From an uncultured Eubacteriales bacterium (lineage in GTDB: Bacteria > Bacillota > Clostridia > Oscillospirales > Oscillospiraceae): DNA of 11,778 bases. The stretch is taken from contig URPA01000058.1 in the NCBI GenBank assembly GCA_900549545.1, positions 1 through 11,778 on the forward strand, given 5' to 3'. Shown here one piece after another: positions 6,679 to 11,778 of the stretch; the first letter of the stretch is position 1, and every line of letters begins with the position of its first letter. The notes beneath the pieces are model-generated. The model ran no database searches. It was not told where the DNA came from and saw nothing but the letters and a program-made list of their open reading frames with translations. A program made the position numbers and the translations under genes.

Positions 6679-7308
6679 ATGAACGAAAAACTCAATGAGA
6701 AAAGCTGCGCGGAGTTTTCAAAGCTGCTGTCATCCAAGGCCCCCGTTCCCGGGGGCGGCGGTGCTGCGGCTCTCGTCGGAGCGCTGGGAATATCCCTCGG
6801 CGAGATGGCGGCTAATCTCACTATCGGTAAGAAGAAATACGCTGAATTTGAGACTGAGCTGAACGAGGCCGTTTCGGAATGTGACGCTCTGCGGCTTGAG
6901 CTGCTTGAATATATCGAGCTTGACGCCGCCGCGTTTGAGCCCCTGTCCAAGGCCTACTCGCTGCCGAAGGACGCGCCGGATCACGACCAGATTATGCGTG
7001 AGGCCACCATACGGGCGGCAGACTCGCCGTATCAGATGGTGAAGCTCTGCTGCCGGTGCGTCTCGATGCTTGAGCGTCTGGAGGCCATTACGAGCACACT
7101 GCTTATTTCCGATGTCGCCTGCGGAGCAGCCCTTTCCGGGGCCGCCCTTGAGGCTGCGGCCTTGAATGTGTTTGTCAACACAAGGCTGCTGCGGGGCGAT
7201 CCCGAGGCGGACGCAATGGAAAGCGACACGAAAGCGCGCCTTGAGCAATACAGGCCTCTTGCAGAGCAGATAGCGCGGCGCATCGAGAGCAAGCTGCTGG
7301 AGGGCTGA
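6679..7308 (+). CDS. fchA: Methenyl-THF cyclohydrolase, cyclodeaminase family (FchA)
   Basis: A 209-aa, mainly helical protein matching the formiminotransferase-cyclodeaminase C-domain family as a stand-alone unit. It has the glycine-rich 'APVPGGGGAAALVGALG' near residues 20-36 and the following 'MAANLTIGKKKYAEF' block. In Clostridia stand-alone members of this family act as methenyl-THF cyclohydrolases, interconverting 10-formyl- and 5,10-methenyl-THF; some relatives act as formimino-THF cyclodeaminases. Position directly between fhs and folD points to the cyclohydrolase role, as no histidine or purine degradation genes are near. AAAGGGAGG precedes the start, and folD begins 4 nt after its stop. 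The next gene's FolD lacks its own cyclohydrolase residues, which makes this enzyme the likely supplier of that step. Confidence 0.92.
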   Translation: MNEKLNEKSCAEFSKLLSSKAPVPGGGGAAALVGALGISLGEMAANLTIGKKKYAEFETELNEAVSECDALRLELLEYIELDAAAFEPLSKAYSLPKDAPDHDQIMREATIRAADSPYQMVKLCCRCVSMLERLEAITSTLLISDVACGAALSGAALEAAALNVFVNTRLLRGDPEADAMESDTKARLEQYRPLAEQIARRIESKLLEG

Positions 7309-7312
7309 GACT

Positions 7313-8164
7313 ATGGCTGAGATATTAAAGGGCGCGCCGGTGGCTGCCGCGATAACGGAGCATTTGAAGGCCCGAGTTGAAAAGCTGAAAGCAAAAAACA
7401 TCATTCCCACGCTTGCTATCCTGCGTGTCGGTGAGCGGCCTGACGACGTGGCTTATGAGCGCGGGGCGCTCAAGCGCTGCGAGCAGGCCGGTATTCGCAC
7501 AATGCAATTCCTGCTGCCCGCCGACTGTGAGCAGGCTGAGCTGATGAAAGCGATAGGGGAGATAAACCGCAACGACGCTATCCACGGCTGCCTGATGTTC
7601 CGGCCCCTCCCCAAGCACCTGGACGAGCATGCCGCCTGTGAGGCGCTGCGCCCGGAGAAGGATGTGGACAGCATGACCGCTGCAAGCCTGAACACGGTTT
7701 TTACCGGGCACGGCTGCGGCTTTCCGCCCTGCACGGCGCAGTCATGTATGGAAATTCTTGACTATTACGGCATTGACCCCGCCGGGAAAAATGTGGCGGT
7801 GATAGGCAGGAGTCTTGTGATAGGAAAGCCTGTTTCCATGCTGCTTCAGGCGCGCAATGCAACCGTCACCATGTGCCACACAAAGACTCAGGATATGCCC
7901 GGCGTATGCAGCAGGGCGGATATCCTCATTGCCGCTGCGGGGAAGGCCGGCGTTGTTGACGCAAGCTATACCAACCCCGGGCAGGTCGTCATTGATGTGG
8001 GGATTAACCCCGCTCTTGACGGAGGCGTCTGTGGTGATGTACAATTCGACGAGGTATCCAAGGCCGTCCGGGCCATAACACCTGTCCCGGCAGGAGTTGG
8101 CAGCGTCACGACTGCCGTCCTTGCAAAGCATGTCGTCGAGGCCGCAGAGAAGGTGGCAGGATGA
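7313..8164 (+). CDS. folD: Methylene-THF dehydrogenase (FolD), probably lacking cyclohydrolase activity
   Basis: A 283-aa protein of normal FolD length, with the N-terminal catalytic domain, a Rossmann domain carrying 'GRSLVIGKPVSMLL' (165-178), and the C-terminal 'TPVPAGVGSVT' (256-266). FolD normally does both NAD(P)-linked oxidation of 5,10-methylene-THF and hydrolysis of methenyl-THF. The YxxxK motif that provides the cyclohydrolase lysine (E. coli Y50/K54) reads YERGA here, so Y48 is kept but the lysine is A52. The conserved glutamine of 'VQLPLP' (E. coli Q98) is F96 in 'MFRPLP'. The aspartate of KDVD (D119) remains. The protein is thus expected to work as a dehydrogenase with FchA doing the hydrolysis. 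It starts 4 nt after fchA and overlaps the next gene by 4 nt (ATGA), so translation is coupled. Confidence 0.95.
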   Translation: MAEILKGAPVAAAITEHLKARVEKLKAKNIIPTLAILRVGERPDDVAYERGALKRCEQAGIRTMQFLLPADCEQAELMKAIGEINRNDAIHGCLMFRPLPKHLDEHAACEALRPEKDVDSMTAASLNTVFTGHGCGFPPCTAQSCMEILDYYGIDPAGKNVAVIGRSLVIGKPVSMLLQARNATVTMCHTKTQDMPGVCSRADILIAAAGKAGVVDASYTNPGQVVIDVGINPALDGGVCGDVQFDEVSKAVRAITPVPAGVGSVTTAVLAKHVVEAAEKVAG

Positions 8165-8778
8165 AAGCGATAAAGGCATTCGTCTCTGCGATTCTTGCAG
8201 GCATGAGCGTGGGCTTCGGCGGAATCGCTTTCCTGTCTGTGGATAACAAAATTGTCGGTGCGGCGCTGTTCACCATCGGGCTTTTTGTTATCTGCACCTT
8301 TGGCCTGAACCTGTTCACCGGGAAGGTTTGTTATATCTTTGAAAACGACCGGATATACGGCCTCATGCTCCCGGTCATCTGGGCCGGAAACCTTGTGGGG
8401 ACGGGGATAACCGCTCTGCTTGTGAGCCTGACGCGGAACGCGGGGGTTGCGGAAAAAGCCATGGCGCTGTGTCAGGTAAAGCTTGGCGACAGCCTGCTGA
8501 GCCTTTTTGTGCTGGGCGTGCTGTGCAATATCTTCATCTATATCGCGGTGGAGGGCTTCAAAAATAACCCCCATGAGCTTGGAAAATACCTGTCGCTGTT
8601 TTTCGGGGTGATGGTGTTTATCCTCTCCGGGACTGAGCACTGCATAGCCGATATGTTTTATTTCTGGATGGCCGGAGCATGGAGCGGCAGAGCAATATTG
8701 TGCATCCTCACCATCACACTTGGCAATGCGGTGGGCGGTGTGATCTTCCCCTTGCTAAGGGCCTTTATAAAAAAATAA
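8161..8778 (+). CDS. Formate/nitrite transporter (FNT) family channel, short form
   Basis: A 205-aa membrane protein with six hydrophobic segments in FNT order. Family marks are 'NLFTGK' (50-55, the loop in the second helix), 'GTEHCIADMFYFW' (157-169, containing the conserved pore histidine H160) and 'LGNAVGGVIF' (187-196). FNT proteins are pentameric channels for formate, nitrite, hydrosulfide or small acids. Members such as FocA are about 280 aa; this one lacks the N-terminal cytoplasmic extension and has compact loops but appears complete. Its start overlaps the folD stop (ATGA), placing it in the fhs-fchA-folD transcript, so formate is the most sensible substrate, either imported for Fhs or exported when the pathway runs backwards. 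Assignment to FNT is fairly firm; the exact substrate is inference. Confidence 0.86.
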   Translation: MKAIKAFVSAILAGMSVGFGGIAFLSVDNKIVGAALFTIGLFVICTFGLNLFTGKVCYIFENDRIYGLMLPVIWAGNLVGTGITALLVSLTRNAGVAEKAMALCQVKLGDSLLSLFVLGVLCNIFIYIAVEGFKNNPHELGKYLSLFFGVMVFILSGTEHCIADMFYFWMAGAWSGRAILCILTITLGNAVGGVIFPLLRAFIKK

Positions 8779-8783
8779 GTTAT

Positions 8784-8871
8784 CAGAGTAGGGTAAGCGC
8801 GTCAAGTGCTGCGGGATGGGAAGTTGCCCGCAGACGAAGCAGAAGTGCGCGGTGCTTGCCCGCATCCGCTG
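8784..8871 (+). promoter_or_regulatory. Tetrahydrofolate (THF) riboswitch aptamer
   Basis: The segment matches the folT-type THF riboswitch consensus. It shows AGAGTAG at the 5' end; P2 GGGTAAGC (8791-8798) with GCTTGCCC (8854-8861); P3 CTGCGGG (8809-8815) with CCCGCAG (8827-8833); ACGAAGC (8834-8840); GCGCGGTG (8847-8854); and GCATCCGCT (8862-8870). GGATG in loop 3 (8814-8818) can form the expected long-range pseudoknot with CATCC (8863-8867). P1 is short here (CAG 8784-8786 with CTG 8869-8871). It lies between the FNT gene and folT, so it controls folT-folC within the operon, lowering folate uptake when reduced folates are plentiful. Confidence 0.93.
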
Positions 8872-8884
8872 CCACAAGAGAGCA

Positions 8885-8923
8885 AAATGCTCCTTTCGTG
8901 GCAATGCTGCGAAAGGAGCATTT
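8885..8923 (+). promoter_or_regulatory. Expression-platform hairpin that masks the folT ribosome binding site
   Basis: A perfect 14-bp stem (8885-8898 with 8910-8923) whose 3' arm contains AAAGGAG, the folT Shine-Dalgarno sequence (8912-8918, 10 nt before the ATG). A T5 run at 8921-8925 means it could also act as a weak terminator. TGCCAC (8870-8875), overlapping the P1 3' strand of the aptamer, can pair with GTGGCA (8898-8903). This offers an alternative fold in which the masking hairpin is disturbed. Together this gives a plausible THF-dependent off switch. Confidence 0.8.
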
Positions 8924-8928
8924 TTATT

Positions 8929-9435
8929 ATGAAAAAAATCAGTACAAAAGTCATTACTACACTGGGTGTGCTCATAGCAATTGAGGTCGTTTTGTCCCGC
9001 TTTTTGAGCATAAACGCGTGGAATATCAAGATAGGCTTCAATTTTGTCCCCATTGCCGTCGCCGCCATTCTGTACGGGCCCATCGCGGCGGCAGCTGTCG
9101 CTGGCCTGGGCGATTTTATCGGCGCGATTTTGTTTCCCATCGGGCCGTATTTCCCCGCCTTTACCCTGACTGCGGTTTTGACCGGTGTTGTGCTGGGCGT
9201 GTTCTTGCATAAGCAGCAGAAGGCATGGAACATTCTGGGCGCTGTTGCAATCAACCAGTTCATTCTCGGCCTGCTGCTCAACACGCTTTGGATATCAGTT
9301 CTGTATGATTCCCCGTATTGGCCGCTGTTTGCCACCCGCATTATTCAGGCGCTGGTGCTCACCCCGGTGCAGTTCGTGGTTATCGGGATGCTCGTCAAGG
9401 CCCTGCCCCATCTGGGAAAGAAGGCTGTCGCATGA
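8929..9435 (+). CDS. folT: Folate ECF transporter substrate-binding subunit (FolT)
   Basis: A 168-aa, very hydrophobic protein with about six membrane segments, the size and layout of an S component of an energy-coupling factor vitamin transporter. The block 'KIGFNFVPIAVAAILYGP' and the following 'GDFIGAILFPIGPYFPAFTLTA' are characteristic of FolT, which binds folate at the outer face. The ATPase and T subunits (EcfA1/A2/T) are not in the window and are presumably shared and encoded elsewhere. The start at 8929 is chosen because AAAGGAG precedes it and because longer in-frame reading would run through the THF riboswitch. The riboswitch itself confirms a folate substrate. Its stop overlaps the folC start by 4 nt, linking folate uptake to polyglutamylation, which traps folate in the cell. 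Confidence 0.93.
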   Translation: MKKISTKVITTLGVLIAIEVVLSRFLSINAWNIKIGFNFVPIAVAAILYGPIAAAAVAGLGDFIGAILFPIGPYFPAFTLTAVLTGVVLGVFLHKQQKAWNILGAVAINQFILGLLLNTLWISVLYDSPYWPLFATRIIQALVLTPVQFVVIGMLVKALPHLGKKAVA

Positions 9436-11228
9436 CATTTGAGCAGGCGATAGCATATATTGAAGATTTTACCTGGAGCAAGTCCAGACTCGGGCTTGAG
9501 CGTGTGCGCGCCCTGCTTCACGCAATGGATGACCCGCAGAAGCGGCTGAAATTCATCCATGTGGCCGGGAGCAACGGCAAGGGCAGCACTTGCGCCATGC
9601 TGGATTCTATTCTGCGCTGCGCCGGATATAAGACGGGGCTCTACACCTCCCCGTATATTCAGGAATTTTGCGAGCGTATCCGCGTCAATGGGGAGAACAT
9701 ACCCGGTGATGCCCTTGCCCGAATCACGCAGCAGGTCAGGGAAATTGCTGATAGCATGGCAGACCACCCCAGCCAGTTTGAGCTTGTAACGGCTATCGCA
9801 ATGCAGTTTTTTGCCGAGCAGAGCTGCGATATCGTTGTGCTTGAGGTCGGCATGGGCGGAGCGCTTGACAGCACCAATGTGATTGACAGCCCCGAGGCCG
9901 CGGTAATAACCAATATCGGCCTTGAGCATACAGAGTATCTGGGCAACACGCTGGAGGAGATAGCCTCGGCCAAGGGCGGCATCATCAAGCCCGGCTGCAC
10001 CGCCGTGTGCTATGAGTGCGCCCCGGAGGTAATGCGCACGCTGAAAAAGATATGCGGTGAGCAGGGGGTTAAGTATCTTATCTCCGCCGCGTCAGACGCT
10101 CAGGGAATCAGCGCCGGGCTTGCGGGCCAGCGCTTCAGCCGTAAGGGCGTTTTGTATGAGCTGCCGCTGCTGGGCGCGCACCAGATACGCAACGCCGCCG
10201 TGGCGCTTGAAACGGTGGACGCGCTGAGGGCACGCGGCTGGGAAATACCGGAAGCCGCCGTCCATGACGGCCTGCGCAATGTTAAATGGCCTGCCCGGTT
10301 TGAAATTCTCAGCCGTGAGCCACTGTTTATTTTGGACGGAGGGCATAATCCCCAGTGCGCTCAGGCGCTGGTGCAGAACATAATCGACTATCTGCCGGGG
10401 CATAAGATAACTTTTCTGATGGGCGTCCTGAAGGACAAGGATTACGGGCAAATGCTTGACCTTATCGAGCCCTTTGCCGCGAAAATAGTCTGCCTTACGC
10501 CGGATAATCCCCGCGCCCTATCCGGGGATGAGCTTGCGCGGCTCGCCGGGGAGCGGGGAATCCCCGCTATGAGCTGCCCGAGCATAGAGGAGGGTATTTT
10601 GCATGCCCTCCAGAGCAATGAACCAGTAATTGCGTTTGGCTCCCTTTATTTGGCCGGGCAGATTCGCACGGAGTTTTCAGGCTGCTTAAAAAAACAACAG
10701 CGCAGGCAGGTGCTGAAGAGAAGAGACGCGATTCCGGCCCAAATCAGGCAGGAAAAATCCGCGGCCATCTGTGAGCATATCCGCGAAAGTGAGCTTTACC
10801 TCAGGGCAAAAACCATTATGATTTATAAGGCGTTTCGCAGCGAGGCGAAGCTTGCCGCACTGGAAAATTTTGCCCGCCTTGATGGCAAAGTGCTCCTGTA
10901 TCCCTATTGCATAGAAAACTGCCGGATGCTGGCGCTGCGCCCCAATCAGCCTGATGCCTGGGAAAAGGATTCTTATGGAATCTGCGTTCCAATTCCCGAA
11001 CAGTCCGAAAGTATTCCGCCGGAGGAAATTGACCTTGTCATCTGCCCCTGCGCGGCGTTTGACAGCGCCGGGCACCGCCTCGGGATGGGGAAGGGCTATT
11101 ATGACCGCTTTCTGCCGCGCTGCGTTAACGCGGAGATTGCGCTTGCGGCTTTTTCCGAGCAGCGGTTGGAGCTTGTTTGCACAGACCCCCACGATGTGAT
11201 CATCAAGAATATTTTTACTGAAGAATAG
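9432..11228 (+). CDS. folC: Fused folylpolyglutamate synthase / 5-formyl-THF cyclo-ligase (FolC-MTHFS)
   Basis: A 598-aa fusion. Residues about 1-418 are folylpolyglutamate synthase: P-loop 'VAGSNGKGST' (44-53), 'YTSPYIQEFCERIRVNG' (71-87), 'LEVGMGGALDSTN' (137-149), and 'DGGHNP' (302-307) in place of the common DAHNP. Residues about 419-598 are 5-formyltetrahydrofolate cyclo-ligase: the basic 'KKQQRRQVLKRRD' start (420-432) and the hallmark 'GMGKGYYDRF' (551-560). FolC adds glutamates to folates for retention; the second domain converts 5-formyl-THF to methenyl-THF with ATP. The start at 9432 overlaps the folT stop (ATGA); a longer frame reaches back to 9318 inside folT but has no N-terminal homology. 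Placed behind folT and the THF riboswitch, it traps imported folate and returns stored 5-formyl-THF to the active pool. Both domains look intact. Confidence 0.96.
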   Translation: MTFEQAIAYIEDFTWSKSRLGLERVRALLHAMDDPQKRLKFIHVAGSNGKGSTCAMLDSILRCAGYKTGLYTSPYIQEFCERIRVNGENIPGDALARITQQVREIADSMADHPSQFELVTAIAMQFFAEQSCDIVVLEVGMGGALDSTNVIDSPEAAVITNIGLEHTEYLGNTLEEIASAKGGIIKPGCTAVCYECAPEVMRTLKKICGEQGVKYLISAASDAQGISAGLAGQRFSRKGVLYELPLLGAHQIRNAAVALETVDALRARGWEIPEAAVHDGLRNVKWPARFEILSREPLFILDGGHNPQCAQALVQNIIDYLPGHKITFLMGVLKDKDYGQMLDLIEPFAAKIVCLTPDNPRALSGDELARLAGERGIPAMSCPSIEEGILHALQSNEPVIAFGSLYLAGQIRTEFSGCLKKQQRRQVLKRRDAIPAQIRQEKSAAICEHIRESELYLRAKTIMIYKAFRSEAKLAALENFARLDGKVLLYPYCIENCRMLALRPNQPDAWEKDSYGICVPIPEQSESIPPEEIDLVICPCAAFDSAGHRLGMGKGYYDRFLPRCVNAEIALAAFSEQRLELVCTDPHDVIIKNIFTEE

Positions 11229-11282
11229 CGCGCGGCCGGATAAAATTTGACCGCAAAATGGACAATTTACATTTCTAAAACA

Positions 11283-11321
11283 AAAAGCTGCCCCGCAGTT
11301 TTAAACTGCGGGGCAGCTTTT
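11283..11321. terminator. Bidirectional terminator between folC and a convergent small gene
   Basis: A perfect 16-bp stem, 11283-11298 with 11306-11321 (core GCTGCCCCGCAG / CTGCGGGGCAGC), with A and T tracts on the two sides. It lies 54 nt past the folC stop and 16 nt past the stop of the minus-strand small gene, so it can end both transcripts. Confidence 0.92.
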
Positions 11322-11337
11322 AAATCAATGCTATTCT

Positions 11338-11523
11338 TTATTCTTTATCAGAACTATCCTCATCATCGTCAGCGCTGGAGATGAACATTTCCTCGGTGGT
11401 TTGCTGTGCCAGCTTCAGCCTCTCGGTGATTTCAACCAGAGCTTTGGTCGTGGCGTCAAGCACATCCATTGTGGTTACCATACGCCCTGCAAGGTGATAA
11501 TACATAGCCTTATAATCCGGCAT
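11338..11523 (-). CDS. Small protein of unknown function, 61 aa, acidic C-terminus
   Basis: A 61-aa protein that I do not recognise. It has a probable long amphipathic helix (about 5-45, 'MDVLDATTKALVEITERLKL') and a very acidic tail (DDDEDSSDKE), with no signal peptide or membrane segment. The start at 11523 is preferred because GGAGGG lies 5 nt upstream; a longer in-frame start at 11556 would place the ribosome binding site inside the gene. A good promoter (11568-11596) and a shared strong terminator support a real expressed gene. The helix plus acidic tail would suit a small oligomerising or adaptor protein, but this is only a shape-based guess. It converges on the folate operon and is probably unrelated to it. 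Confidence 0.68.
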   Translation of the reverse strand: MPDYKAMYYHLAGRMVTTMDVLDATTKALVEITERLKLAQQTTEEMFISSADDDEDSSDKE

Positions 11524-11567
11524 ACATAACCCTCCAAAAAATTTTTTTAAAATCAAAATATATTTAA

Positions 11568-11596
11568 TTTATACCACACAAATGGCGGAAAATCAA
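11568..11596 (-). promoter_or_regulatory. Promoter of the 61-aa gene
   Basis: On the minus strand TTGATT (plus 11591-11596) is spaced 17 nt from TATAAA (plus 11568-11573), with a TG just upstream of the -10. RNA would start near 11561, about 38 nt before the ATG. Confidence 0.68.
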
Positions 11597-11634
11597 GAAT
11601 TTGCCGTAATGATATATTGCTGACGAAATATGAA

Positions 11635-11778
11635 ATAATCCTTGCGGATTATGAAATATTTTGCCATTTGGCAAAATGTGAAATAAAATTCGTTCCTTAA
11701 TATGCGAAGCATAGTTCACATTTGCGCAGCAAATATTTCATAGCGCAGCTATTTCACTCGTTCCGAAGGAACGAATTT
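11635..11778. repeat. Array of short palindromes inside a larger inverted repeat
   Basis: Six small hairpins follow one another: ATAATCC/GGATTAT (11635-11652), ATTTTGCC/GGCAAAAT (11658-11677), TATGC/GCATA (11701-11713), ATTTGC/GCAAAT (11720-11734), ATAGC/GCTAT (11740-11752) and TCGTTCC/GGAACGA (11758-11774). The first two have 4-nt loops, the last four have GAA or GCA triloops. The spacers carry GAAAT on the left and the complementary TTTCA on the right. Outer arms AAATTCGTTCC (11686-11696) and GGAACGAATTT (11768-11778) pair perfectly, so the last part forms a branched cruciform. It may continue past the window edge. No coding potential is visible here. Confidence 0.85.

Noticed and set aside
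5904..6950. A 348-aa minus-strand reading frame over fhs and fchA
   Set aside because: A GC-driven shadow frame crossing two well-supported genes; its sequence is low-complexity and unlike known proteins.
8806..8928. N-terminal extension of FolT
   Set aside because: This stretch is the THF riboswitch and masking hairpin; the residues it would encode do not look like a membrane S component.
9318..9431. N-terminal extension of FolC into folT
   Set aside because: No FolC homology before the Met at 9432, and the ATGA overlap is the natural coupled start.
11635..11778. A CRISPR array
   Set aside because: The palindromes differ in sequence, spacers are only a few nt long, and no cas gene is nearby.

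Overview
The window looks like chromosomal DNA from an anaerobic, gut-type Clostridia (Oscillospiraceae-like is my best guess). The clues are moderate GC, Gram-positive style ribosome binding sites, a membrane-anchored XRE regulator, an fhs-fchA-folD one-carbon cluster, a tetrahydrofolate riboswitch and an ECF-type folate transporter subunit. No replication, phage or conjugation genes are visible.

Left part (1-2265): two minus-strand regulators, a six-helix membrane XRE regulator and a LysR regulator, separated by a strong hairpin terminator. Middle-left (2266-4471): the LysR gene diverges from a panB-kdgT pair (ketopantoate hydroxymethyltransferase and a 2-keto-3-deoxygluconate-type permease), which ends at a perfect 17-bp hairpin terminator. 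The stretch 4472-4937 has no protein gene. It holds an unusual tRNA-like structured element: an acceptor-like stem, a consensus T arm and a 22-bp helix, all on the minus strand. A second, inverted T-arm copy lies close to the fhs start.

Right part (4938-11228): a co-directional folate one-carbon operon. Fhs loads formate onto THF, FchA interconverts formyl- and methenyl-THF, FolD reduces methenyl- to methylene-THF, and a short FNT-family channel probably moves formate. A THF riboswitch then precedes folT (folate uptake) and a fused folC-MTHFS gene (polyglutamylation plus 5-formyl-THF salvage). FolD lacks the residues usually needed for cyclohydrolase activity, which fits FchA doing that step. 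PanB, encoded upstream, uses the methylene-THF this operon makes, so most of the window is linked to the C1-folate pool.

Right end (11229-11778): a bidirectional terminator, a small minus-strand gene of unknown function (61 aa, acidic tail) with a good promoter, and an AT-rich array of short palindromes nested inside a larger inverted repeat that runs to the window edge.
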